A DNA stretch of 64,000 nt from Haliclona indistincta. Lineage: Eukaryota > Porifera > Demospongiae > Haplosclerida > Chalinidae. Of the stretch, positions 34,040 through 46,300 are shown one piece after another. The position numbers and the translations under genes are program-made. The DNA lies in the NCBI GenBank assembly GCA_964017065.1, contig OZ024787.1, positions 5,949,301 through 6,013,300 on the forward strand, given 5' to 3'. The notes under the pieces were generated by a model. That model was not told the DNA's origin. It searched no databases and worked only from the letters and a program-made list of their open reading frames with translations. How positions within the stretch are numbered: position 1 is the stretch's first letter; each line of letters starts with the position of its first letter.

Positions 34040-35270
34040 CAAAACTCGGGTCCACAAAATGCTTGCTGCCAAGCATTAGCTATTTTTAGTGTATTTTTAG
34101 CTTGTCTGCCTCAGCACTTACTGAAATAGGCTGGTATCACAGGACCGGCGTACCCAACAGGGCAGACCCGGCACGTGTCGGACCAATTTTGGCCCACAAT
34201 CATACAAAAGCACTTTCCTTACGTTGCCACGAGCTATACTGTGGCCATAGTCACTCTACAACTCAGTATAAACTTGTTTCGTAGCCTGACAGAGACTCTA
34301 GATCTCGTCACACGCGACCAAAACATTGAACAGATTGCAAAGGGGCGGAGTCATACACAATAAATAGGAATATTAATTAGCTGCCGGTCCAATGAAAATT
34401 TGCTTTTGCCGGGCCTGTATTATCTTTGTCTGTTAATTTTTATTGCTGAGACAAGGTCCTGACCACAGTTTAATTACATTGACAAACCATTGATCCCCAC
34501 CCCCGTCTACATCATTAATTGACACGCCTACTTAATTGCACATGGGAGTACATGCTTTTTTAGCTTGCTTTAACTCTGGGACTGTTTAAAAGCTAGCTTG
34601 CTAAAACTATTGTCTATGCACTGGCATCTATTGAAAAATGCAATAATATGGAACATGAAAACATCACTTCAGTTACTGCACTCCTTACAAGAAGCACACC
34701 TTGGTGTAGTTATTTTTGCACTGGCCTACTGCTTTGTCTCAGACCTATGACCAGAATTTTTCAATATCTCCCAGAATTGTCCCTTGAAGTTGTGAGTACT
34801 GTTCTGAAATAATTGCGCCCTTCTCCAACAACATGTGCTACTTATCTAACTGGTTAATAAATTCTGTGCGTAACTTTATCTTTCCACACGACCAGGAGGA
34901 TCTGTGTATGATCAATGCTTTCTCATATGAGCCCAAACTCTTAATTGTTCCTTAGTTAAGGTGTTATCATGACACTCCTCCAAATCCTCAATAATTTCTT
35001 GCACATCAGTCAATCTTGATAGGTAGATTTTTGAAACTTTGGTTTACTTTCACTATTAATTTTTTTATCAGCCCTTTGTCGCTTTTGAGATTCAAATGTT
35101 GATTTGGGTGATTTATGAACTTTTATCCACAGTGGAGTCTTCGTTTTTCCCTGTACTCTTCATACAATGTGTTAATATCATCATCAGTAATGCATACTGC
35201 CGCCATTTGGTACCATGTCCACGTTGTTCTGCTCAGGGTGACCCTCTAGCAATGCCGTTCTATGCTATAG
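34040..35270. other. Unassigned stretch
   Basis: About 1.2 kb with a loose inverted pair (ACCGGCGTACCCAACAGGGC near 34145 and CTGCCGGTCCAATG near 34381) and no clear gene. Short frames at 34102-34284 and 34175-34363 are unconvincing. Confidence 0.4.
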
Positions 35271-35272
35271 CC

Positions 35273-35545
35273 ACAATCCCTTCAACCCAGCTGCTGGTAC
35301 CCTAGATGGTCGCCGAAACTGGTTAACCAAGATAACCAGTATAACGATCGAGGGAACGCAGTGGCTAACTTTGACTCCAGTATACCACCATCTGTCTCTG
35401 CAGCCAGTACTCAAGATGATCTTGACTTGATGAGGGAGTGGATCGAGCTTGTAGATCAAGATGGTCTCTGCCATGTCACTGATGTGCCATTTCTTCTTTT
35501 TGAGGTGATAGAAAAGAAGAAACACACTACCATTAATTTTGAGTG
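35273..35545 (+). pseudogene. Remnant of a transposon-type protein, C-terminal piece
   Basis: Open plus-strand frame of about 90 codons ending at TGA (35543-35545), with no start codon of its own. It begins just after an in-frame stop. The section DLMREWIELVDQDGLCHVTD resembles C-terminal segments of multicopy transposon-derived proteins in invertebrate genomes (a -WIELVDRGGL-HV-D- type block). That resemblance is from memory and weak. No domain function can be given. Confidence 0.35.
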
Positions 35546-35774
35546 ACTATTCCCATGGTAAACTGCAGATAGCTCAGAAGGTCATGGTAAATGAGGAAGT
35601 GATTGGTCTCTGGGACTTGATTACATACAAACATACATAAATGTACATTATGAAATACATGTTCTACAAACAGAACTTCTTGCATAGCTATTGCTCATTG
35701 GACAATCTTTTACGATAAGAATAAGCTAAGACAATCAATCATTATGACAATCATTAAGACAATTATTATTAATT

Positions 35775-36323
35775 TTAGTTCCATAATTCCCTTACTACAG
35801 AGACAATGTAATCATCACCCTTTTTGGGGATAACCCCAAAGGGAGAGCAATGAACCTCTGGCAGGTCGGACCGTTCAAAAGGTCCTGTCAGGCGTCCTGC
35901 CTTGCATTCACGTTCCAGGTAATTTTGAACAACTTCTGGGTGAACCACTGCTGACATCAGATTGTGAGGAGTGGTGCTTAGTTGGGACACTGCTCTTGAG
36001 TGACCGATTCGGAATCCGTTAGTGATTCCGGTCGTTACATACGCAGCGAAGGCTGCGTCAGGATGGCTAACTAAACATTGAGACCATTCCGATGCTTTCT
36101 CATACAGCGGAGAGATTATTGTCGTGCATGCCAGTGGAAGCCGGTTTTCTGGTTTATCGTTGCAGCATTGCTCCAGCTGGAGCAGGTCTCCCGTATAGCG
36201 GTATGTACTCTCCTTAATATTTCCATTCCACTCAGGTTCATTCCATACGATTTCTATAATGAATGATAACCAACTTTCAATTACCCACAATGTCATTTCT
36301 ATTGACACAAAGCAGGTATACAA
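35775..36323 (-). pseudogene. DIRS-like ORF2, N-terminal reverse transcriptase part, truncated
   Basis: Minus strand. From about the middle it reads PLYEKASEWSQCLVSHPDAA, ITNGFRIGHSR, HPEVVQNYLERECKAGRLTG and CSPFGVIPKKG, the lead-in to the first reverse transcriptase motifs in DIRS-type polyproteins. The next expected block (R-LIVDLS) is missing: after GVIPKKGDD the frame enters the terminal direct repeat and stops at 35775-35777. Catalytic motifs are absent, so this copy is dead. Confidence 0.55.
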
Positions 36324-36433
36324 TGATTGATATGACCATGGCGATGATAAGTGATATGGGATTATGAGTGATTTGTGTGTAGCCAGTCGGACCCAGATTC
36401 AACATTTCCTAGGGAAATAGAGGGATGTGTGTT

Positions 36434-37278
36434 TCAATTGGACTCTTTCTTGGGGCAGGCCGACTGGGAGTGGTCGCCTCCACAGTCGTAGCAGATATGC
36501 CGATATTCGCATTTGGGTCTGGTGCACTTTCCTCCGTAGCTGAATGGGTAACAGATCTGACCCTTCCATGCGACACCTTTATTCTGTCTTTTCACTGTGG
36601 ATGACTGCGTACTATCGCTTCCACGTTTTTGCCAATGGGAGGTATTGCTACGCTCCCCTGTTCCTTCTTTGTCACTCTGGTACTGGTGGGGCTTGGGGCG
36701 GAGGAAGGTGTCATTCCAAAGGGCCATGTCCTTTTGCCCCCAGCCCCGTCGCATCTCTTTTGCTGCGGCTAATTGTCTGAAGCGATAATCATATGCGAGC
36801 CAACTGCGGCCTCCATAGTCCCTCGCTCCTTTAGCGATGGTGGCGGCGTATGCCATCAACTCAGTGATGTCTTCTGGGTGCTTCCGCCCCCTTACTGCAG
36901 CGTACGTGCAGAATGCTTCAATCCACGTTTCTATGTTCTCTATTGCCTTCTTCTTTGGCAAAGCTTTTCCTTGCGTGAGAACCACTACTTTGTCGCTGAT
37001 CTCTGTGAAGGGCTCTTCCTCCCAGGTAGCATTCTTGGGAAGCAAACTGGTTAGTTCGACGAACTCGCCCTTTTCGATGGACTGAACAATCTTTGCTGGC
37101 AGAGGGGGGATGCCTTCACATATATAAACCAACCCGTCTTTTGCCTTGTCTTTTGTGTCGAGGCGATCCTTGGGGACGGCATCTTTCACTAAGTCAGACA
37201 ATGTCACACTGCCCTTGGAGCTCGGCGGTAGAACTCTCACAGCTGGGTCGCTCTTGTCCCCCTCTGTTCCAGGGGCAC
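36434..37278 (-). CDS. DIRS-like ORF1 (gag-like), exon 2 with zinc knuckle
   Basis: Minus strand, 281 codons to the TAG/TAA region at 36434. The middle has a conserved capsid-like block (TWIEAFCTYAAVRGRKHPED, LMAYAATIAKGARDYGG, WLAYDYRFRQLAAA) and the C-terminus a Cys/His cluster (CYPFSYGGKCTRPKCEYRHI then CYDCGGDHSQSACPKK), a CCCH-like plus CCHC-like knuckle seen in gag-like ORF1 products of DIRS-type elements and many other retroelements. It would bind the element RNA. The frame is intact, unlike ORF2. Confidence 0.6.
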
Positions 37279-37639
37279 CTGTAACAATGAAATAGCCTTA
37301 TCATTATGATAGAACAAACAAGGGACACTGTTTTGCACGAGACGCTCTTCGCGTCCATTCAATGTACGGGTTATTTTTCCGTTACTATATTAGCCTGTAC
37401 TGTCTTGAGGGCTTTAGTGCTGTTCAAATTGGGGCACTCTTGCCTCCCCCAAGGCTGTTCCTTGGCTGGGCTACCGTTACCGGTCCTTTGCTGCCCCAAT
37501 GGCCTGGGCAGGTCAGTATTTGCCGAGCGACCGATATGTGGCCTCGTGTCCACCTGTATCGCCCTAACACTATCAATTTGCTTCTTGAACAAAGCACCTC
37601 AGTGGTTCCAAGGTTGTCCCTTGGCTGTACTAACACTGG

Positions 37640-37781
<142 letters not shown>

Positions 37782-37813
37782 CGATGTGTCCATTCTGCGT
37801 GCGAACTTTTAAC

Positions 37814-38126
37814 CTTTTTCTTTTGGCTCTGTGCTTTCACGCTCTTTAAACTTCTTGAGCATCAGCTCTGCGATGGCCTCTACGTCCTTCTCTGACAGCA
37901 GCGCTCTTCCAGGTGGAGTTACTCCATCCCCTGGGTCACGGATCCTTGCTTGTTCCCGGAGGGGAGTCCTTGTCGCCCATGTCTTTGAATCCGAGATATG
38001 ACGCGGGAGAGAGGCTAGTAGGTACAGACAGCTGCGTGAGAGGGGGGCGAGTGTCGATGCTAGAGGATACACAGAGCTGCGATGTAGCTGTACTTGGCTG
38101 GACTGGTCCACGCTAGCACGTGCCAA
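37814..38126 (-). CDS. DIRS-like ORF1, exon 1
   Basis: Minus strand. Begins near 38126 (the first codon there is not securely a start) and contains SEKDVEAIAELMLKKFKERE before a splice donor G|GTTAAA at 37813. Joining to the acceptor at 37279 (TTACAG) keeps the frame with a phase 1 intron, giving KEKGAPGTEGDK across the junction. The intron (37279-37813, 535 bp) contains the long (TG)n tract. Low-complexity Ser/Leu/Pro content before the helix is typical of gag-like N-termini. Confidence 0.45.
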
Positions 38127-38293
38127 TATATATAACCGTTATGCGCATGCTCTCCTGCCAGCATGTGCTGGCCGGCTGGTACTGCCCTCCCTACTCGTTC
38201 CGTTAACTTTGTTTAATTAATTAAACTACATACAATTATTATTAATTTTAGTTCCATAATTCCCTTACTACAGAGACAATGTAATCATCACCC

Positions 38294-38695
38294 AATCGTT
38301 AAACATTAACAAGATAGAGGCAGGGGCAGTACATGAATAATTCAATATAATTATTATAATTCAATGTTCAGGACAGTTCATCACTGCTGGCCGGCTACAG
38401 CCAACAGTCTTAGAATCAATCAATTTTACTATCAATCTTTTACAATATTTTTCTTTAATCTTTTTCACTCCCGCCCCGCCCGAAAGACACGAATACACTA
38501 TCATGCTTTCATATTATTTGGTAATTGAAAAGTTTAACTAGTCCTCTTCTACAAGAAAACAATACTGCACAGTTACAAAATTACACGAACAGCACCAATG
38601 CCAGTAAAGTATCTGGGTTACATTTTGCACTCACCAAAACTACTGCTATGCGTATGTACTTTTCAGTAGCCAACCCGAAGTACTAACTTTGAGCA
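38294..38695. other. Unassigned stretch
   Basis: AT-rich, no coding or repeat signal that I can support. Confidence 0.5.
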
Positions 38696-38698
38696 AAT

Positions 38699-39424
38699 GG
38701 GCCAGTTGCGTGTAAGGCGAACTATTTTAATGATATGCAAATTGACATAACGTCACTTCCGGACTGCTCGTAGCCGCCTACTTGTACCTACTTTGTATGG
38801 AGTTCATTGAGAAAATATGAGTTTTTAAAACTTCGCGGGCAGCCAAAACTTGGCGCATGTGCAGGATCTAAGAATGCGATGCGCAACTACTACCATTGAC
38901 AAATGCAACGCAGTAAAAACAGAGACGATCGGTGGAGGCGCGGTCGAGAACGAGCCATCACTGTGCAGTTAGGTATAAAGCCAATGTGACGAGCGATGAA
39001 AATGCGAATACTAACACAGCTTAACTAATGGTAAAGCAAGATGCTCACTAGATTGCTAGAGAGACAGTGAAAGGTGACAGATTTGATACTTACATTGCGA
39101 GTGATGACAATCTAGGCACCCATTTTGCCTCTGACAAAAAGAGCATAGCCAGCTGTACAGTGATGACTCGTTCTCGATCGCACCTCCACCGATCGTCTCT
39201 GTTTTTACTGCGTTGCATGTTCCAATGGTAGTAGTTGCGCATCGCATTCTTAGATCCTGCACATGCGCCAAGTTTTGGCTGCCCGCGAAGTTTTAAAAAC
39301 TCATATTTTCTCAATGAACTCCATACAAAGTAGGTACAAGTAGGCGGCTACAAGCAGTCCGGAAGTGACTTCACGTTCAATTATCAATAATTAAATTCCT
39401 TGGCTCTTACACGCAACTGGCCTA
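38699..39424. mobile_element. Foldback element with ~270 bp arms
   Basis: GGCCAGTTGCGTGTAAG at the left and CTTACACGCAACTGGCC at the right are exact inverse ends. From about 38750-38975 the arm matches 39150-39370 inverted at very high identity (CAGAGACGATCGGTGGAGG, TAAAACTTCGCGGGCAGCC), so the two arms are recent or have been homogenised. No transposase. Frames in it are mirror images. Confidence 0.8.
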
Positions 39425-40328
39425 TTCAACAAGGTCGTTGCACTTTATCGGCATCACTTTCGAAGTGGGAGGAGCATCTTGACCAACTTGAGTATCGGCA
39501 AATTGTGGCTACTCACTGGCGAAATAGGAGAGCTGCACGAGCAAGGCTTGCCAGCATAGAAAACGTCTTCATAGGACTATAAATTCAGTGAAGAAGCTAC
39601 AGAGAGTGTTTTCATGATCAGTAGCACGAAAGAGTTAACTCGTCAAATTTATATCGTCTTTTTGCTAAAAGCTAAGTTCAAAAGGCACCTGCCAGGAGAA
39701 TTTCAAGACTGTTCGTGGGTGTTTTGGTCTAGGCACTGCTCACGTAAAGGCGCTAGGCGCACTGAAGAAAGAAAGAGAAGATGGAAGGACTCGATTTTCA
39801 CCGTTTCCAGGTTCGTCACTTTAGTAACAATTTCGAGCAATCTCATTGTTACTGTACAGATGGGGCAATGCCAGAGACCAGATTTAAGTGTCTTTGGACG
39901 TATAAAATTCACCACCAGGCGAATTATCACTGCTTGAACGCTAATACATTGTATGTAGCCGCCATCTTGATTTTCTGTTCATCTCTACATAGGGAGGCAC
40001 TACTGTGCCTCCCTAATAGTACGAGGGTTGCAAGAGCGATCGCTTAGCTAGCTTAATTGGTCAGGTGTGTAAAGTAACTGCTTAATCATTAAGAAATATT
40101 ATTAAAATTAATTGGTAGTGTAATAATTATCTTACCACTTATTTGGCTAAATGTAGTTATTGCACTTGTAAGAGTACTATAAAGTACCAGGTCAATATGC
40201 CAAGAATGTTTTACATGTATCATAGCCTGAATTATTCTGAATATAATTTTAAGTATGATTAACAATAGGTGTATGGCACACACATTTTCTTGTAAAATAC
40301 AAAAATGTATACTAGAAGTACTCCTACA
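39425..40328. other. Region upstream of the FBXW7-like gene
   Basis: No convincing exon. Frames at 39400-39582 and 39614-39937 have basic, non-repetitive composition but no known motif. A GCCTCCCT hairpin (AGGGAGGCACTACTGTGCCTCCCT) lies at about 39992-40015. Promoter and 5' UTR exons of the downstream gene may be here but cannot be fixed. Confidence 0.35.
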
Positions 40329-40348
40329 TGTATGCACTTTTTTTCATT

Positions 40349-43300
40349 ATGTATAGATACAAAGAAATTTCAGCAGCAAGTGGAGATGATCACACTACTT
40401 CTCATTTTGTGGTTAGATGGTTAGGAACATATTCTAAATGGCCTTTGGACTTAAAGTTGCAAGCTCTTGATAAACTCGTGAAGTTGTAAGTCATCCTATC
40501 TTTGTGTGATTGACCTATCAGATTATTTAACTGCATGAGATGATCTAGAGACAATACAGCAAACTGGACGTAACTAAAGTTTTACTTTTGCCTTGTTATT
40601 AGATGCGTCAATAACAGTAAGTGCCTAATACGCCGAGCACTAAATATTATAGGCTAGACGACGAATGCCGTGAAACGTGAGGGGATCTATTTGGTTTTCA
40701 AGGCGTTCTAAATCTCGTAGTTATCGATGATTCGTCATCTAACCTGTTTTAGCTTAGTCGAAACGCTCAAGGTACACTGTAGTAGAGAGCCCAGTAAAAT
40801 TCGCTAGAGTCAAAGGCGTTATTGAACTGTGGTAGTATTATTTTTCGAGAACACCATCTTTTAAGTACGTAGTTCATTGAAGTTTACTATGAACATAACA
40901 GCGTACACTGCCATTTCATGCTTACGCTACGGGAGTTAGACACCTTGCAATTATCCAATCAAAATCGAGAATTGCGATCAGCTGTAGTCTAAGTCCAGTT
41001 AGCCATTGCTGGTTGAACTATGTCTGAAAACCTGGTTACTGTTTAACATTAAATTATTGATAAAACCATTGTATTTTTCTAGGTGTGATTCCTCTCAATT
41101 GAAGTATCTAATGGAAAAAATCAGGTACATTTTCCTTTTTGCATAAAGTTGTTGGGCAATACATTCTGGTTATAGTGCAGTTGTCCTTACTAGTGAATAA
41201 CATATTTGTAAAGATTACATTGACAATATTTCTAATGTTAAAGCCAATCTTTTGTATCAGCATAGAAGTGAAATAATATTAACCGCGTGTAATGCCATGA
41301 TTGTTACCTTCGCTTTGCTCGGCAACCATAGTTTTGTAACCGTAGGTTCTATAATGTTCAGGTTTGTATCATTCACTAGCATAGTTAGAAAGGATCATAA
41401 CTGGCATGTACCATTTTTGCAAAAATAATGTGTTTTGGCTTGGAATTCATTTGACACCAGCTCACAGAACCAGTTCTACAATCACTATAGCAAGAACAAC
41501 CTTGTACATGTACATGTATAACGTAGAACTTTTGTGTTGACATTTTTCTTGACTTTTGATCCAGTACAACTGCAACTAAACAAAGCGGCTGTCGATCAAC
41601 AGTCATCCTTGCAGCCATAAACTACCTTCTCCTAAATAAATCTCACTAACAACATGTCGAAGTGCTTTGCACTGCTGCGTATTCGGCTATTTATTGCACA
41701 AATCACATACTCTCAAACACCACCATATTTTGTCTTGCATAATATGCAAGTGAGGTGAGCTACCAAACTTGTTGTAATGAAAGGTGAACTAGCCTGAAAG
41801 CATTTGCTACTAGGTACATGCCACTTGATCTTTCTGACTTTGGTAATGAATGATGGAAACTCTTCAATGCTGCATAAACTGTAGAATGGTAAGATGTTCT
41901 CATTCTCAACATAGTTATAACATTTTAGAGTACGATACCATACAAGATCAAAGGCGCCAACAGTGCTCTATATTCCATAGTACGCACTGCCCATTGTTCA
42001 AACAGTGCTCTATTTTCCTAAACCCATTGTTCTACAGGGCTCTATTTTCCACCGCAGTGCTCTATCTACCAGGTGTTAACATGCCGATATGCAGTGAATT
42101 TAATTACAAAATACATACGATGAAACACAAACAACTTTCATTTTGATAAAATACTAAAACAATGTCGAACAGAGACTATTCAGTGTCTTTAACAGCTATC
42201 AAAAGGCCAGAAGAAAGCTAGATAGGAGGGCCACGCCGTTAGCAATGTTACGTAGGTGACGTCAGGTTTATCCAGGGCGCTACAGCTTCTCAAAGACAGG
42301 ATGAAACCGGAAAGTAGCTACATGGCAGCGTAGCAAGTAGCTCGGCGTCACTGCTGATGTACGTTCGATGGATACTTTCATCCACGAGGTTCGGTGAAGT
42401 CGTTCCTCACTGATTCATGATTCCTTCATAGCTTTAGCCCACTGGTAGTTAGATAAATAAGACACGTCTTCTTTTCTGGTGTTGAATTCTCTGCTCCTAT
42501 CATACTCCCAAGTCGAAATCACAGCGCTCTCGTCCACAGCTACCTTCCACCATGTGCTCGTGTACGGATTTCCGTATAATTCCGCAAATTCCCATAATGG
42601 TAGCGTTTATACTGGACTGTCTTCGGCCTGCTAGCAGTATCCCTTATGGTAATTGTACAAGGTCACACTCTAACCTGTTAAAGCACCGCTCTTCTCGTGC
42701 TCTACGCAATATAATAGCACTCGGGTCGTGTCTCGAGACAAATAGAGCACTCGCCACACACCTCGTGCTATTATATTGCGTAGAGCACTCGGAGCGGTGC
42801 TTTAACTAGTACGTAAAAATGACTACTGATACCAGTAGCAAATTAATCTGATGTACGAAAGTAGGAAAAGTACGAAAGTATGACAAACTTACACATGAAA
42901 AGTCATTGAGTCTCATTGTCGCCCAAACAAACTTTTTGCACTGAATTTTAAGATGTCGCTTTATTAATTTTTAAACGACATGTCTACATGTGCGATGTAG
43001 TACTGATCACCAACAAGTGATGTCAAATTACACAGAGTTATGTTGCCATTCTATATTTTATCATTCCTTAGCACTTATCAATAAAAATTTTTATGTCCTT
43101 TTATTTCAGGCCACAGTTCCAAAGAGATTTCATTTGCCTTCTTCCGAAAGAGGTAATGCAATATCAAAAGTATGTAAATGCAGCGGTTTTATTATTTCTC
43201 CGTGGGGTGGAGCCAAAAGGCATACGGTACTTCCATCTGTCAGCCAGTCAGTGTGTCATTCTGTCTGCTACATTATTTTGGCGCATTCTAAGAATAAGCC

Positions 43301-46300
43301 CTAAGACTAGAAATAGAACACATGAAAGTTTATGCGAAGCTTCATCTCGAGTTTGGTGTGATTTGCCTTGAATAGATGATGTTGCCATCTATGAAGGGAT
43401 AAAAGAGTGTGGGAGTACACTGTTTTTCTCCATCTTGATACTACGGAAGAAAAGAGTGTGGGTACACTGTTTTGTTCCATCCTAATGAAGGAAGAAAAGA
43501 GTGTGGGTACACTGTTTTTCTCCATCTTAAGGAAGAAAGAAAGAGTGTGGGGTACACTGTTTTTCTCAGGGTGTAGGTAAAACAAGAAACGAAACGAAAC
43601 AGGAAACCGTTCCCATAATTACTACTAAACCCAAAACCCAAGACCCTATCACCTTCGCCTAACGGCGCCCAGTATTTGCTTAACGGCTCCCAATATTCGC
43701 CTAACGTGCCAGAATAGTACTGGGCGCCATTATTAGGTTCACTGGGCACATTAGGTGAATACTGGGCGCTGTTAGATGAATACTGGGGGATAGTATCAGT
43801 TCGCCTACTCCCGTTTCACCTACTATTGTTTTGACTATTAAGAGCCCAAGCGTGCTGTTTTGCCTAGTCAAGTGCGCAAGCCGCCTTTGGCGGCTTATAT
43901 TATCTACGTGCGCACGTACAGAATCACTATAAGGCTTGTTTGTAGTACTGACCAATCAGCTGGTTGCGGTGGCTTAGTATGGTGGTTTGTAATGCAGAAG
44001 TTCAGGGTTCGATTCTCGCTGTGTACATTTTTTTTCGGAAAATTTAACTAATTGGGACAGCTCGACGATCCTTAGTGAAGGCCGAAGGCCCTGTTTAGGA
44101 CGACTCTCTCGACGATCTTTAGCTATGGCCGAAGGTCCCATTTAAGACAACCCTCCCGACGATCCTTAGGCTTACCAGGGGCCGAAGGCCCGGTTTAGGA
44201 CGACCCTCCAGACTTTGCACAGTTAGGTGAAGGTTTTTAGAGTTTAGGGTTTGTTTTATAATTTTGGCAGGCAAAACAAAACGCTTTAGGCCCTTAGTGG
44301 CAACATGGGAGTAGGCGAACCGGTACCAAATCATATTGGGCGCCGTTAGGCGAATACTGGGCGCTGTTAAGCGAATACTGGGTGCCGTTAGGCGAATACT
44401 GGGCGCTGTAAAGCGAATACTGGGCGCTGTTAAGCGAATACTGGGCACCGTTAGGCGAAGGTTTTGGGTCTTGGGTTTAGTAATGATTATGGGCGCAGTT
44501 TCCTGTTTCTTGTTACCTACAGCCGGAGAAAAACAGTGTATCCCACACTCTTTTCTTCCTTCATTAAGATGGAGAAAAACAGTGTACCCACACTCTTTTA
44601 CCCCATATAATTATGAAGGAGAAACAGGGAAAATAGTGTAAACTTGTATGGAACCATTGCGACAGCCATCTTGCAACCAGTTTCTCAGTTATGCCGTTTA
44701 CATTTTTAGCGAAGATACGTGTAATTATTCATATCTTATCATTCCAAGGAGCATTGAACTAAGAAAATAAATGCAGCAGCGCCTGAAAAAATTGTATTAC
44801 TTTAGCATTAATTTTGTAAGAAATTGTAAGCATGCAACATGCAAAGTGTTGAAATAGTTTTCATTGCAGTATTTAAGTTGTCCGTTCTTTGGAATAATAA
44901 GCTCTTTTTGATGATATGGACATTTTTTAATGCAGCTAGCCCTTCATGTTTTATCATATTTGGAGCCAAAGGACCTTTTGATTGCAGCTCAAACATGCAA
45001 AACCTGGCAGCTTCTCTGTGATGACTCCCTGTGAGTTATTTATGACAGTGTGTTATAGTTCATACTATAGTACTTCCATAGCTAGTACATACATGTTGTA
45101 TATGAATACTTTTACTGGTCTAACATTCCATTGGTGGGACCTTCTAAACCTACATCACGATAGATTGTAACTTTGTACCAGGCTTTGTAGTATAGTTGGC
45201 TATGTTGGTGCAGCCACAAAGCAACAAGAGAACAATCACGTGACAGTAGATTTTGTTAGGCTAGTGCTTAAAAACTATCACCAACCCTAAATCTCTTACA
45301 TTTCTGTTAAAAAAATTATGAGATGAATAGTATAGCCGCTACCCCTCTTTTCACTAGGAATTAATGGGAGGAGTCACTGTGGAGAGGGTGTACAGGGTTT
45401 TACGGGGTTCTTCAGACAAGTCTTTAGAACCCGAAGTAAACGTTGACTAATCAAATTAGTGGTTTGTTCAAAATGCATGTCGATGTCTATTGCATGTGAG
45501 TGCACTTTATAGGCAATCAGTACTTCTACTTTATGATCGTGTCCCCACAAAACTTTTGAATGGAGGCAATAAGCTTAATGCCTTCTTCACTATTAATCAT
45601 GAGCAGATACCATCAATTAAACACTGTTTTGATCATTATAGTAGAGGAAATATATGCAGCAATTGTGCCTTTTACATGAAACTTTGCACAGTGCCAAAGC
45701 ATCATATGAAGAAGAGTTTTAGCGATTGGGACATCACAGATATCTCCTGTGAGACACAGGTAGGCATGGAACTTGATTCTTTTTGTACAGCATGCATAGG
45801 CATGTAAACACAAGAATGAGGAAGTTTCAGTATATCAGCATCGGCTACCAACTCAGCATGACCTTTCTGGAAGTATTCTTCAATGACTGGTTGAAACTCT
45901 GAAAACAAATTCTTTGGCCTGAGATCGAGATTCGCCCAGTGGTTTAACATTCTGTTTTCGAGCATAGTACATGGGGTATTTATCTATGTTTCGAGGCAAC
46001 AAGACGACAAACTTTCCTGTTTCATCACGCGATAATGGAAATGATTTACAGTAGCTAATAAGTATAGGTTAACCCATGGGTTCCGAGGCGGTATGGGATA
46101 TACCCGAGGCTGGTTAATTATACCGCCCGAGGGCGGTATAATTAACCGCCGAGGGTATATTCCATACTGCCGAGGAACCCACGGGTTAACCATTTTGTAG
46201 CTCAGAAAGCTCTAAGATCCAACAGCAAGACTGGCTTTCTGCACACTTTCGTTCGTTTACTAACCTGAATAAGTCAACTTTGTCGAGTACGCGAGTGATC

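Noticed and set aside
43970..44016. Functional tRNA gene
   Set aside because: A- and B-box-like motifs are present but acceptor and anticodon stems do not pair properly.
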